Assembly (NCBI GenBank): GCA_002812745.2 | Contig: NCSJ02000424.1 | Span: 1-33,572, forward strand | Reading direction: 5' to 3' | Length of the DNA stretch: 33,572 nt | Source: Scytalidium lignicola | Lineage: Eukaryota; Ascomycota; Leotiomycetes | Part shown: positions 1-11,126 of the stretch, in pieces | How the letters are laid out: each line of letters starts with the position of its first letter | Numbering within the stretch: position 1 is the stretch's first letter | Position numbers and translations under genes: made by a program | Notes under the pieces: generated by a model | Told to the model about the DNA's origin: nothing | The model's input: the letters and a program-made list of their open reading frames with translations, nothing else | Database searches by the model: none

Positions 1-1135
1 CCTCAGGGTCCATCCCTTGTTATGATGTCTGTTTATAGTAGGGGTTGATTAACTGTTCCTCATCCTACTGTATGAGGATGCTTGTTGATGTATCTGGGTC
101 CGTAACTCAGTATGTTTGTTAATAGTTATTCTTCCTTCAAGACGCGTTTTGTCGTCGTGATCAATCTTAGAGACTGTAAACAATTGTCAGGCAGGAAAGT
201 GAGTTCACCACGTCCATTTTCCATCGTAATGGAGTACAACATACATCTTGAAAGGGGGAACCAAGCCCTTTCACGATGGTGTTGTGGTTATCTCTATCTG
301 TGGTATTTCGGGAAGTTCGGAAGATTGATTTTCGACGCGTTGACGTGTTGTTGATGGAGAAATAATTATCGTTGAATGAAGGAATAATTATCGCTGAACG
401 GAGAGATAGTTATCGCTGAATGACTCAATCTTGGCTCTACAGACTATGCTGTAGGTTCGTAGCCCTCACCGCGTACAGGTATTGAGTCTCGAGGGCCTGG
501 TTAGGATGGCCACCTGCCGCATTTGGCCACTCCCACGCGGCCCCGTCATCTTCAGGATGCAGCCGAGGTGGGACCCGCCCCCTACGGACAGTGAAAGTGG
601 GCGCAGCACCGATTTGTAAAGACACCATTATCATTAGGGTTTAGACCAGGAATATCGACTCTCTAGAGGAAGGAGAGGCTACAGTAAAAACGTAACTGGA
701 GGTGATGCTAACTATTTGCATGGATGGCGTAATTATTGTCGATTTCAGGGTATTCCCTCCTTTCTTCCTCTTCAATCTCTAACTTGCTGACATTAGAGGC
801 TCTAATCTGCATGTCAAGATAATTATTAAGGGTACTAGGCTGTTTGCTAGAACTACAATGCCGCATTAATTTCTATTATTTGGGATCTATTCATTGCTAG
901 CTTGACAGTGATGAAAACGCTTTTATATATACTTAGTATACTGGTCACAATGGTGTCTTGACTAAAGAATGCAGGTAAACAATGACCAACAATAATTTCT
1001 TTATACATCACATTAGAGTATAATCGCACCACCCGCTAATGTTTCCCAATAAAATCCACAAGACCACATTTTCTTTTCACCGTAAACCACAAGCTTTGAT
1101 CTTCCTTTAGATATCCATCGCTCTCAACTACTCAT
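1..1135. other. gene-free left edge with one GC-rich patch
   Basis: I see no credible coding exon here. Positions about 460-620 are clearly more GC-rich than the surroundings, and this patch is followed on the minus strand by a short tandem repeat at 361-426. A GC-rich body next to a short repeated motif could be a remnant of a retroelement or a SINE-like sequence, but no primer binding site, polypurine tract or terminal repeat could be paired inside the window. From about 660 to 1135 the sequence is AT-rich and is the 3' side of the LPMO gene. Confidence 0.5.
361..426. repeat. three diverged copies of a ~22-bp tandem repeat
   Basis: Copies start at 361, 383 and 406. Each has the core ATAATTATCG[T/C]TGAA (third copy ATAGTTATCGCTGAA), followed by a variable 6-8 bases. 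No coding role is evident. The repeat abuts the GC-rich patch at 460-620. Confidence 0.7.
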
Positions 1136-2117
1136 TTAAGCAGGCTTGCCAAATGGTCGCTTTGATGGTCTGCGTCTGGATGGAGCTGGGCCAGTGACGA
1201 AAATATCATTTTGCGCACCTATTTATATGTTAACAATGCCGAGGTGATATAAATAAAGAACTAGGAACAAGCCACTTACCTGAGGCGAAACCATTCTTCA
1301 TGTTGTATCCTGGAGACGACCCAGCAGGCACATCCACATTGTTGGCCTCCGCTTGGTTCCAGATAATCATTTGCTTAGGTCCTGCCTGGCACTTCGAAGG
1401 GTCGTTGTCACAAAATGTAGGCGCCTTCACAACTCCAACAGGAGCAGTGCTGGTAGCACCAGTGACCTTGCACTTGTATCCAGCCATATAGATATTAGGC
1501 TCACCACAACCTTTAGGAACCCAGAGCCATGCGCAAGTACAACCGTCTTCTGGGCAAGCAGGAAGTGCAGCAGGGATATCATAGTAAGCCTCACGCTTCC
1601 AGGGGGTGTTGGGAAGAACAGAAAAAACTACCAAGTTCTCTAAGGTGACATTTTCAAGGTTAGAGTTGTAGCTGATAGCAAGAGCAGTTCCAGCAGCAGT
1701 GCTCTGGTTAGAGGTGTGCATAGCTCCATCGTCTTGAATACATCCTTCTCCGGGGATGTTGTTTCCATTCCAATCCTCCGGGTGTGGTTTTCCATCAGGC
1801 CACTCTCCAGCAAACTGTCCGTTGAATGACAACGTTGTTTGACCGCGATTGTGCGCTAATTCGAGCATAACTTGACCGCCAGCAGGAAGCTCAAGAAACT
1901 CTCCATCAGCAGGTGGTGCCTTATCACATCCACGATCGTGTTGGAACCACATGTTCTCGAATGTCTCCTGAAAAATAGGATTTGTCGCCAAGTCGTTGTT
2001 TTCCTCGTCGACAGCAGGATTGCTTCCACCTTTGCAATACATTCCATTTGCCCATCCTACCACATGGGCCTGGGAGACGGCCACAAGAGCAAGAAGTGTG
2101 GTTTGAATGGCGATCAT
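1136..2117 (-). CDS. AA14-like lytic polysaccharide monooxygenase, secreted
   Basis: A copper LPMO that would cleave polysaccharide chains oxidatively outside the cell; AA14 members act on xylan coating cellulose. The start at 2117 gives a 17-residue signal peptide ending SQA, so the mature protein starts with His ([11 protein letters not shown]). That N-terminal His is the first ligand of the LPMO histidine brace, and the His in GAMHTSNQ is the probable second. The stretch [13 protein letters not shown]...LPAGG and the even cysteine spacing match my memory of AA14 proteins. There are two exons: 2117-1280, intron 1279-1219 (GTAAGT..ATAG, 61 bp), and 1218-1136. The product is 306 aa. Exon 2 supplies the tail [10 protein letters not shown], then a basic Arg/Lys/Pro-rich end. 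Retaining the intron would add a different 15-residue tail. Family placement is from memory and could be a neighbouring LPMO-like family. Confidence 0.78.
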
Positions 2118-2275
2118 TCTGATTTGAGAAGAGAATATGAGAATTATGAATATACAAAGAATCAAAATATTTGGTGCTCTAAAAAGGTTGAAAGGAGCGA
2201 TCTCTCGCTCAAAAGGTTTGAAATGTATGGAATTGAAGAAAAGACTGAAGACTCCAAAGCTGTGGATGTTGAGCC

Positions 2276-2281
2276 TTTATA
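2276..2281 (-). promoter_or_regulatory. TATA-like box of the LPMO gene
   Basis: On the minus strand the sequence reads TATAAAGG, about 160 bp before the LPMO ATG at 2117. Distance and match are consistent with a core promoter. No transcription start can be seen from sequence alone. Confidence 0.4.
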
Positions 2282-3567
2282 TGTATAGAATCTATGAGGC
2301 CCTGCGAGAGAGAGATCCACATACTGCGTAGATATAGTTTTTCTACACCCCTAATCTTCCCCATAATAGCGATGGAGATATTGGGCTCGACTGGAAGAAG
2401 ATTGAGGCTACAGATCTCATCGATTTGGCCTCAACTATTTGGTACCTGCTGGATTGGCTATTCTTAGGGCCTTACCGATTTTTTGGCGTGGGGAACGTTG
2501 CAGTACGTACCCTTTTATTACTGTACTGTATCGATAGAGCATTATTAACCAAACAAGCACTTACTGGTCCGAAATAGCAATATCCTACCAATGTTGGCAA
2601 TCCTTAAGAAGAAACACGGGCACAATCATCTACTGTAGTATTTTAACGTTTTGATGCTTACCCACTAACACCGATTCGATCAGATGAAATAATGGCTGTA
2701 TTTTCAGCACCACAGTCAGCTTAGTCTGAATGTGCAGACACTGCCACTGCAGTAATAGCAGCTTACTAGAACACCCCGAAATACCGCAGGCGACCTAATT
2801 AGGACTCTACTCTTCTCAAAGAGGGGCAATTTAAACTTGGCTCCGTACTCTTTTAGTAATTTGATGACTACACGTGTACTAATGAGCTAGTTTCCTGGTA
2901 CGTACCGAAATAGAGAGGCTGAACTGTAGATGATGCTTGCGGGACATCACCGCCTATACCTGCCCTTCCCCCCAACCCCGCCCAGCGCCATTCCCGGGCG
3001 CCCACTGGGAAGCGTTGTCGAAGCCGTCATCGTATCAGGACGAAAAGGTAATCACCAGGTAGATCACAGATACTTACAGCACATGAAGTTAACAGTACAG
3101 TATAACACTGTACAGTACCTGTTGTGCCCTTGTGGTATTGTGCTGTCGCTGCCCCGGTCTAGAGGGTCAAAGTCCCTTACGTCTGCAGCTGATAGAGAGC
3201 AAAATTCTATCTATAGAGCAGGGTTAACTAGATGGTTTAGTAATGACTTTAAATACGGAGCCAATAAAAATACTGTCGGGGTGGCTGCTTGCCTAGTCAC
3301 TTTTCTGCTTATTGCTCTACATGATTGGTTAAAGAGATCACATTAAAGATATAATTAGATGCTCATTCTGGAGAATTGAACTCGATTCGGATTTGAAATT
3401 TGCTGTCCTTACTTAATCCTATCCATAGTTTTCCCTTTCAAATATCAAGACAATTTCCCTTCGTCTCCCTACCGCCTCTACTCGTTAGGCAAATAATTAT
3501 GGGTTATCTCCTGGTTTTGAGCACTTCACATCCCAACTACTTCACCCAACTGCACCCACACCTTCGC
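2282..3567. other. intergenic spacer, no gene seen
   Basis: This stretch lies between the LPMO promoter and the 3' end of the alpha/beta hydrolase gene. A 138-codon open frame on the plus strand (2930-3346) lacks domain-like features and has no convincing start context. I see no RNA gene or repeat. Confidence 0.55.
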
Positions 3568-4953
3568 CTATGAGGGGGGGATGTTCGCTGTTGTAGCGGT
3601 CTGAATATATTGCTCTGCTCGATAAGGAAGGATGATTTTCTGTAACACTGCTATATTTGCTGCTGCTACAACTTTGTTGACATAGTTAGAGTGGGTAGGG
3701 TAGAGACTTCTGAGCGTTGCCGCTGAAAACGGCGTTGTTGTACCGAACAACGCGGCAGATTCACCGTCGTATGCCGCGATGGGCACGGTAATATCAGGAA
3801 TGCGGATACCACCAATGGTATTACCATTTGCATCTCTAGCCAGGTCAGTACCATTCGAGAGAATCGACATCTTAGGGAATTCAGGAGGGGCTACGGCTGT
3901 TCGAGTGACCCATCTCGAGACAAGGGGGTAAATCGCGTCTAGAGCTGTTAACCAGCTGATGGTATCCAAGTTGGAAGGGATAGTTGCGACAGGAAGCCCA
4001 TCACGAGCTGCCAATTCATTGACTATCTGTAGAAGAGGAGTATTGGCATGGGAGCCTCCAGTAAGTTCCCAGTAACGAAATAGGTTGGTATCGGGTTGAC
4101 GGAGGCCTTCTAGATAATATATCATTGCCTCGGTCTCCGTATTCAATTCGAATACGGGGATAGTGAGATCTGTCCTAATTTGCGTGGGATAGGTCGTAAT
4201 GGAGGGGGGGCCTGATGTGGCCGGGACAGAGCTAAAATCTGCAGAATTTCCAGCGGTGATAACTGGAATGATAGCATCGAATGCGTTGGTAAGAGGTTGG
4301 ACACCGTTGGCATAGGCGATAACTCTAATCCCAGACTGAGACTCTCCAATAGAAATGATATTATTAGGCTTGGGGCCGCCTAAGATGGTTCCATGTCGAA
4401 GAACCGCAGCAGCCTGGGTATAAATATCATAGGAAAGAGCATCATCAGGAATGCTCAACGTTCCGTAACGCTCAGGATCCCATTCGGTCAGCCCAATAGG
4501 GGTAGGCGCAAACCCAATCAGCCCAGCGTATTGAACTGAAACACCAACAAAGGCATATCCGGCCTCATATACCCCAGGGCCATCGGATACCATCAGATCG
4601 TAGCCACCTGAAACATTGATCCATTCGAGGATAACGTCTCCATTAAATTTTCTCGCGTTGATGGGACGGCGGACTAAAATTCGGGTCTTGTATGGAAGGG
4701 TGTCGTTCGGAGTTAATGTCCAGTGGCCATCAACGGTAAAGTTGCCAATGACATTGTACCGGGTAGCTTCACCACTAATAAAGTATTCCTCCTCAACGTA
4801 TCCAAGTTCGGTAATATTCCCAAGATAGGTACAAAAGGGGTAGCCACGACTTCCTCCGGTAATTGGACCCTCAACTGAAGGGAGGGCAGCGACAGTAGTC
4901 AAGCTACTGAATAAGAGCGTAGCTATGGAAGCTACAGAGGCCTTGAGAGCCAT
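3568..4953 (-). CDS. secreted alpha/beta hydrolase-domain protein
   Basis: A single-exon gene for a 461-aa protein. Residues 1-23 form a signal peptide (hydrophobic run ATLLFSSLTTVAA). The body matches the fungal/bacterial 'alpha/beta hydrolase domain' family (Abhydrolase_10 type). The nucleophile elbow is GESQSG with Ser205, in the right place after the strand NNIISI. A likely catalytic His302 sits in GGSHANTP, and an acidic candidate lies in ELNTETE (residues 269-275). Several N-glycosylation sequons agree with secretion. The substrate is unknown; family members are usually annotated only as putative esterases or lipases. The start is well supported: the signal peptide begins at this ATG and a TATA-like box lies about 90 bp upstream. 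It points the same way as the LPMO, about 1.45 kb away, with no sign of a shared promoter. Confidence 0.85.
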   Translation of the reverse strand: MALKASVASIATLLFSSLTTVAALPSVEGPITGGSRGYPFCTYLGNITELGYVEEEYFISGEATRYNVIGNFTVDGHWTLTPNDTLPYKTRILVRRPINARKFNGDVILEWINVSGGYDLMVSDGPGVYEAGYAFVGVSVQYAGLIGFAPTPIGLTEWDPERYGTLSIPDDALSYDIYTQAAAVLRHGTILGGPKPNNIISIGESQSGIRVIAYANGVQPLTNAFDAIIPVITAGNSADFSSVPATSGPPSITTYPTQIRTDLTIPVFELNTETEAMIYYLEGLRQPDTNLFRYWELTGGSHANTPLLQIVNELAARDGLPVATIPSNLDTISWLTALDAIYPLVSRWVTRTAVAPPEFPKMSILSNGTDLARDANGNTIGGIRIPDITVPIAAYDGESAALFGTTTPFSAATLRSLYPTHSNYVNKVVAAANIAVLQKIILPYRAEQYIQTATTANIPPS

Positions 4954-5040
4954 GGCTGCGGGCTCTGTATGACACCTTATTCACAATAACAAGAAGATGA
5001 TCGACGACTTGGGAATTCATCAACGGAAGGACTCACTAGT

Positions 5041-5047
5041 ATTTATA
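5041..5047 (-). promoter_or_regulatory. TATA-like box of the alpha/beta hydrolase gene
   Basis: The minus strand reads TATAAAT about 90 bp upstream of the ATG at 4953. The position suits a core promoter; no other element can be defended. Confidence 0.4.
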
Positions 5048-7818
5048 CACATGGGCTCGCCGTCCCCTGTCTTAAAAAGAAGTTAATGTTAATCTTAATA
5101 TCCGAAAGAGTCGCATTGGAACTAAACTGCCTGCGTCAACTCTTGGGTAGCAACAGAAGCGGTAAAGGACTGAGATATTAGTGGCTAATGTTTTCCATAG
5201 AGACAAAAGCTGAATATCATATTTGACCTGTATATACTTACACTTGGATCATTCCTTCTACTTCGAAGTCCTACTCACATCCAGAAGTAATGATCTTCTT
5301 TTTTCTTTTCCAGATATGGTTATCTTCACGAGACTCGCAGTTCCGGGTTTTAATCTCCTAGAGATATATGATTAAACAAATACTAAAGAATGTTCCGTCA
5401 AGCGTATATTGAGGGAATTAAGCAGTAGAGTGGTTGCGGGTAAAAAAGTATTATTATGCACTTGCTCCAACTACAATAGAAGGACGCAGTCAGTATCTTC
5501 CTAAGTTGGTTAATTACACAAGGGTGCCCGCTTTGCCGGGGTCAAAACGGGCCGGATGTAGTATTGTGGCTTTTGGCAAAGAATCGGGGAAATTATAACG
5601 ATCAGATTACTCAAAGTGGAAATTCTCGCGGAACATGCACATATTACGATACCGTAGACATCAGCCTCCTTCCCCGCTCTTCACTACAGTACTGTTAATT
5701 CAGATAACCTTATCAAGCAAAAACGTGGCTACCGGTAATCATATCACAGGGTGATGCATTACATTACATATAGGTGGTGTCCCTTGGAAATTACGTGTTA
5801 CGTATTCCGTACAATACTAATTTTATTGTACGAATGACAAAATTGAAATTTTCAATCTGAGCAACAAAACAAAAAAGCAGATGATGTGTTGCGAAATACG
5901 TGTATACAAAATATGAACAGTGAATATGCCACTTTAAAGTAAGAATATATTAACTGTGGCTGCCGTAGCAATCACTTAAGGCAATTACTACTACTGTAAG
6001 TTGACCACTACTCCATGTATATTAGACCTTGAATTTCGAAGCTCTCTGAATACATAAATTGCCCTCCATTCGACATCTACTTAAGAGCAAAGCAAACAAA
6101 GAACGTAATGAGTTGGAAAATGAAATATTTTTTACTATTTAATGCGTCTCTTCTCTGGGCTACCTAATTTTCACTAAGGGAAAGGCGCCGTTAGTGATAA
6201 TTTTGATGTCTTCTCAACCAGACTCATTCCTAGTAACTGAACTCGGCAACTTATTTACTCCCCGATTAAGGCGAGACACCCGGTGAGCCGACCGTCAGTC
6301 GTGGGACTAGATGATGAGAAGGGGCGCTAGTTGTGACTTGCAGTCGTTCTCCAAGCATGACCAAGAGGAGATGTCGTAAACATCGACTCGTAAAGCTCAA
6401 TGCACTACTCCGAATTGAATGTTGCATATTCCGTCTGCCTGTGAAGTAGCACCTTGCATGGTCTCTGTTTCTACACTTGAAATTACTGGGTTTAACTGCA
6501 TGTCTGTACCAGGTGAATAGATGAACAGGTAATAATAAACAACCAATGTTTTTCAACTCCTTCCACCTGCCCCAGAGAAGGCTTATGGCGCATGGCTGCA
6601 GGAACACAACACAACCCCAGATTCCGTTCTTTCGGGGCCTAATTCTTAATTAATACCGTCTTAGGGAAAGCCTCTACACCACTCGGCCCAAGGAAGCAAT
6701 TCCTACGACACCTGCATACCTGAAAATACAGATCCGTAATTACAGCAATTGCATATATGATTTAATAGTCAATTAAAACTATTCCCATGTATAAAAAAGA
6801 AAAGTTAGAAGCAACATTATCTGGAACAACCACACCGTGCAAATTTAACAGCATTCTCAAGATCACTAATAAAACACTTATATTAAATCACCTCCTGTGC
6901 AAGAACGAACGATATGATGTTCTAATGCATCGAATTAGTAAGCTAATGATTCCGTTAAAGAATACTTATTACATTCTTTCTTGATTCCCTTGCAGATTTA
7001 ATATTTAATTTATATCTCCTAAATAAAGTCAAGCCAGTCTGGCGTTCGGCATTTATATAAACTGCTGCCTCATAACTACCACCCGTCATCCGTAATGTTC
7101 CGGTGAAAAGATCGTGGTTTATAGATGAGCGTCTATTAACCAACACAGAAATATATATGCCAAAGTCATCCCTTAGTGTAACTAGTTACAAACTATTAAC
7201 GTACTAAGAGAGTCAATAGGAGAGATTACATGTCAAATTACAGAAGCCCCGAACTATGGATGCCGAAGTTTCAGAGAAGGAATAAGTTAGCCAGCCTAAC
7301 TGTTTTACGCAGTCACTAATTAGGCTCTGTTCACTTATTTCACCTTAGTTGTTTAGCCCTTTTAAGCACTTGGTATTGTCTTTCACCTATTAACCTTATT
7401 TTAGATTTCAAGAGCTCAGTAATCAAAAACACTAGTCAGGTCTAGGCAAGTAAGTATTTTATATTATAATGCAAAAGACGTAGCTTATTATCCTGTACTA
7501 CTTCCCGCCATTAAATCAAAATAGTGGAATGGCAAATATCGATGTGCACCTGCCTCGTCATCTTCATTATCCACTATAGGATGAGTATCAACTCTATCTC
7601 TGTTTGAGCTATTGTAGTGTTCTTGATAAGACTTTGACTGATAGGAGGATGCTGCGCAGTCGGGGTTATATTTTACCATATGTCAGGTTCGAGATAAGCC
7701 ATACATTGAGATAACTACCAGTCAACAAGAACTATAATAAAGACTCCCGCATCACTCTGCTTACTACTTAACTCATATTGCCAAGTCATTATTACGATGT
7801 TCAGTTCTGTGATCCCAG
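5048..7818. other. long gene-free, AT-rich spacer
   Basis: About 2.8 kb with only short open frames in all six frames. None shows a signal peptide, a recognisable motif or splice-linked continuation. Base composition swings between AT-rich stretches (5800-6160, 6720-7200) and patches of more even composition. No terminal repeats, tRNA-like folds or transposase fragments were recognised. It could be decayed repeat DNA, but I see no positive evidence for that. Confidence 0.5.
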
Positions 7819-10122
7819 TTATTCCAAAACAAACTCCTTCCACTGCTTTCCCTCCAACCTGCAAGAATTATTAAACGCGTCCTTAAACATCTTTCCTAAT
7901 CCGACTCTGTACGCAATATCATTCCTGTACTCAATCAACAAGACATAATATAAATCCCATGTGCTCTGCATCCTTTCCTTTGGGATGTAATATGCCCAAC
8001 CGTCATACTCGCTCTTGTCAAAATGTTTGGCATCTGAAATGGCTACAAATTCAAGTGGCTTCTCCGGATCTAGAACCTTAGCCCACAACCGTTCAAGCAC
8101 GATAGTGCCGCACCAATCATCTTTGTAATCCAAGATACTGTACCGTTGGAATTTCTTGCGAAAGTCATGTTGGGCCTCTTCTCGGATTCGGAAGAAGGCA
8201 GACCATGTGTAGAATTGGAGATAGGGAAGGTCTCTTTCTGGGCTGTTCCGGATGGAGTGACTGGAGGAGTTGCTCTCTATGATATTCACTCCGTAAGGAC
8301 ATTCGGAAATTATTTGATTGAACTCGGACCGTGGTAGTTTGCGCTCTTCTGTTTTGAGATATCGACCATATTTGTCGTATTGATTCACCTCTTCGGCTTC
8401 CAGGTCCTTGAAGCGATGATAGCCCTGCCATGTATTATCTCTCCGCTTTGGGTCCTGGTTGCTCTCATCACCGTCCCAGACAAGCCTCAGATTCCCATTG
8501 TAATCTCTGATGTACCATGTTATCCAGGTATGATTCATGAGCCAATCTCCGAGATTCTCCTCGCAACCGGATAAGATGTGAGGTTTATATTCCATCATTT
8601 CACCCTTCCAGCCGCACCACGACCAACTAGGGAATATTTCGGGATCTTTACTTTCGTCTATTCGACGTTCTGGTGCGTCTCTTGCTTCCCACAACAGTGC
8701 CCAGTCAAAATGAGATGAAGGCAGGCCGTGGATGAGACGTCCTCCGAGTGCATTACACACTTGATTGCCAATTCCATTAAAGGCAGCAAGAATATCCTTA
8801 GAGAAGGTAAGGCTCCTTGTCATATAAAGTTCAAGGGCCTTCTTATAAACTGATAGTGGCGAATCGGAAAGCTGTTGCAGCATAAGTAGAGGGGAGTCAA
8901 TAAACTCAATAGACCACCCAGCCGAATCATCTTCTGTTATGATGTCCACTGATCGAGCGGTGCAGCGACACTGAAAATATACACGGCCATTGACCAAAAT
9001 AAGCGTTCGATTCGAAAGTAGACGTTCCTGAAAAGTCCATGCGCGAGTATTCCAGACTGACTGTCGAATGTAGTTTTCGGCAGGTTGAGTAGCCATAAGT
9101 CTAACTTCGGGGCTGTACTGTTCAATTATCTGCGTTGGTATGACAGATGGATGTAGCCCTTGCAAGCCAGCATTTGCGTCCTGTCCATCAGCAGCGCATA
9201 TGGTGAGATAAGCACTTCCGTAAACCAGATCCATCACTCTGGAGTTGAGTGTCCATGATCTTTTGCTGTCTTGGATTATGCAAAGTGCATCTACCCAAAG
9301 GTATCGTTCTCCTAGGGCACGGACAAGGTCAATAGCATCACGGATTGTGCGAGGCAGTGCTGAGAGATTTTTGCGGATTCCACCATGACTCAACAGGCTT
9401 TTGATATTCTCCTCTTTAGTTGTGAAGACTCGACCGGATCCCCACATGTAGCTGAGGGCAACATACCGCTTGCCATTAGGCAAGGCTGTTAGCCGCATAT
9501 CATTCACATCGACGACTCCGAAAAAAGACTTCCATTTAGAGAAATCAGTAAGTTTCCCTCGACATCTGGATCCTTGCGAATTGACACAATACTCTGTCCA
9601 TTGCCTAATCTTAGCTGGATCGATTCTAGCGCTTTGCAGTGTTTGGCCTAGGAATAACCCTGAAGATTCCCGAGTTGGTTGCGCCATCAGAACAACATAG
9701 CTGTCAAAGAAGTCTTCTCGATCCCAATGAAGACGGATTCGACGAGTGCATGCACGAGAGCCGCTGATATTCCCATGAGCATCCCGCATAAGAACTCTTC
9801 CATCAACCTGCCAGCTCGCATAGCAGATAGCGTTCTTCTCTGGCCAGTCTTCAACGCTTTCATTAGTGATTAGAACGTCAGGGTTGTGACTTTTTATCGG
9901 CTGTTCATGTAATGAGCGTGTCACCAGTCTGCAAAATGGACATTCTCTATTTCGTGCATGGATTTGCTCAAGGGTGCCAAGCTTGAAACCATTTGGTCCA
10001 AATTCCATGTCTTCATTCTCCACTAAGGTTTCTACAGCCGGTTTCCCAGGTTCTTTCGACCGAGTCATCCGCTGATGTTTAGAATATTCATTTATGGTGA
10101 ACTTGTCTTCCGTGAGCCTCAT
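7819..10122 (-). CDS. HET-domain protein (heterokaryon incompatibility)
   Basis: An intact single-exon gene for a 767-aa protein. The HET domain covers roughly residues 218-340. Visible hallmarks are RYVALSYMWG (219-228), IRDAIDLVRALG, YLWVDALCIIQDS (274-286) and a VYGSAYLTICAADG block. Upstream, a CPFC pair (Cys61, Cys64) with RLVTRSL is the short N-terminal pattern often seen before fungal HET domains. The C-terminal ~400 residues show no motif I recognise. HET proteins trigger cell death after fusion of genetically different hyphae, and fungi carry many paralogues; this one's partner cannot be inferred. A small, doubtful gene lies about 250 bp upstream on the same strand. HET genes are often highly polymorphic, so alleles may differ strongly between strains. 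Confidence 0.9.
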   Translation of the reverse strand: MRLTEDKFTINEYSKHQRMTRSKEPGKPAVETLVENEDMEFGPNGFKLGTLEQIHARNRECPFCRLVTRSLHEQPIKSHNPDVLITNESVEDWPEKNAICYASWQVDGRVLMRDAHGNISGSRACTRRIRLHWDREDFFDSYVVLMAQPTRESSGLFLGQTLQSARIDPAKIRQWTEYCVNSQGSRCRGKLTDFSKWKSFFGVVDVNDMRLTALPNGKRYVALSYMWGSGRVFTTKEENIKSLLSHGGIRKNLSALPRTIRDAIDLVRALGERYLWVDALCIIQDSKRSWTLNSRVMDLVYGSAYLTICAADGQDANAGLQGLHPSVIPTQIIEQYSPEVRLMATQPAENYIRQSVWNTRAWTFQERLLSNRTLILVNGRVYFQCRCTARSVDIITEDDSAGWSIEFIDSPLLMLQQLSDSPLSVYKKALELYMTRSLTFSKDILAAFNGIGNQVCNALGGRLIHGLPSSHFDWALLWEARDAPERRIDESKDPEIFPSWSWCGWKGEMMEYKPHILSGCEENLGDWLMNHTWITWYIRDYNGNLRLVWDGDESNQDPKRRDNTWQGYHRFKDLEAEEVNQYDKYGRYLKTEERKLPRSEFNQIISECPYGVNIIESNSSSHSIRNSPERDLPYLQFYTWSAFFRIREEAQHDFRKKFQRYSILDYKDDWCGTIVLERLWAKVLDPEKPLEFVAISDAKHFDKSEYDGWAYYIPKERMQSTWDLYYVLLIEYRNDIAYRVGLGKMFKDAFNNSCRLEGKQWKEFVLE

Positions 10123-10377
10123 CGAAGAGCATCTTATACATGGTCTTCCTTCCTTTTTGAAGACTGTTTCAAGGACCTTGCGTAACTTCAGAGCTTCAGT
10201 TAGAAGGTTAAAATCTTAGAGATGGTGAATTATCAGGATACCTTCTCTCTCTTCCTCACTTTGGTAATCACTAAATTCCATTTTCGTTTAACTGCCGAGG
10301 GCTGGTTGGTCTCATCAGCTAAATTCTGGTAGTATTCGTGCTAAAAGTGGCGTTTACCATCTCCTGCTTTGTTTCCT

Positions 10378-11126
10378 CTATGTTCCTTGAACTATTGCTT
10401 CTAAATGTGTTGCTTCGCGGAAACTTGTACGTTGATGACATGGATTCAGTACTTCGACGGCCAGGCACCTCGCGGGGATGGGATCAACTCCATTGTCGTG
10501 TACCTGGCCAGATGCATTTAAGCTACCTTTGATGTTGATGTCGTTCCTTGGCGTTTGTTGATGACCATTTGACTGAGAAGAGGTATTTAGATAATCGCTG
10601 TCGTTTTGGCCAGTCGGAGGAACATTTGTGTTATCATATTGATACGGTATACTCAAGCTTTCCGGAATGCCCGTTTCCATATCTTTACCTGACCATAGAA
10701 CGCTACAACTATAATTATCCACGAAGGGTATGTTATGATACTGAGAGTAAAAGATACGACTCGTAGAAGTCCGGTTTTGGACGAGAATCATATTCAAGGC
10801 TGCTGTATTTATAGGTTGAATATGACATGTTCCCTTGAGTCTCGTCATCCGTGACTGCTTGTGTTTTCTTCTTTGAGTGAAGATATGCATGAGGCTCTGG
10901 GTAAACAAGGTTTGCAAGAGAGAGAAAAGCAAGGCTTGATTCCAATTAATTGAAGCTCAGCTTTGTCGAGAACATTTGAGACATGGCGTGCATGAGCTAA
11001 CATGGGATGTAGCGCACCGATTGCTTTTTCTACAGCTGAAATAAGGCTAGAAATGTGATACAGGTATACGGAATATGCAGCCAAGGCTGAAACTTCAACA
11101 GAATCCGTCAAATGGGCGTCCGTCAT
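10378..11126 (-). CDS. doubtful multi-exon small gene upstream of the HET gene
   Basis: I do not recognise this as a known family. On the minus strand an N-terminal frame (11126-10930) encodes a helical segment including SLISAVEKAIGALHPMLAHA. A middle frame is protein-like (TQAVTDDETQGNMSYSTY, SSLEYDSRPKPDFYES). A last frame ends at the stop 10378-10380. An intron of about 49 bp (GTATCT.. TCATAAC ..TATAG) would join the middle and last parts in frame as ...DFYES-CSVLWSGKD.... A TTTACCCAG acceptor lies before the middle part, but no good donor joins it to the first. The last part contains NDINIKGSLNASGQVHDNG, a polar Gly/Asn-rich segment that loosely recalls fungal amyloid signalling motifs. 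It could also be a decayed gene or chance frames. Exon structure is not resolved. Confidence 0.28.

Noticed and set aside
437..634. 65-codon minus-strand open frame in the GC-rich patch
   Set aside because: No domain, signal or splice continuation; high GC alone lengthens open frames.
1230..2165. Upstream in-frame ATG of the LPMO frame at 2165 as the start
   Set aside because: It would put 16 extra hydrophobic residues before a well-formed signal peptide; the ATG at 2117 gives cleavage directly before the N-terminal His needed by LPMOs.
2930..3346. 138-codon plus-strand open frame
   Set aside because: Low-complexity composition, no motif and no supporting promoter or exon partner.
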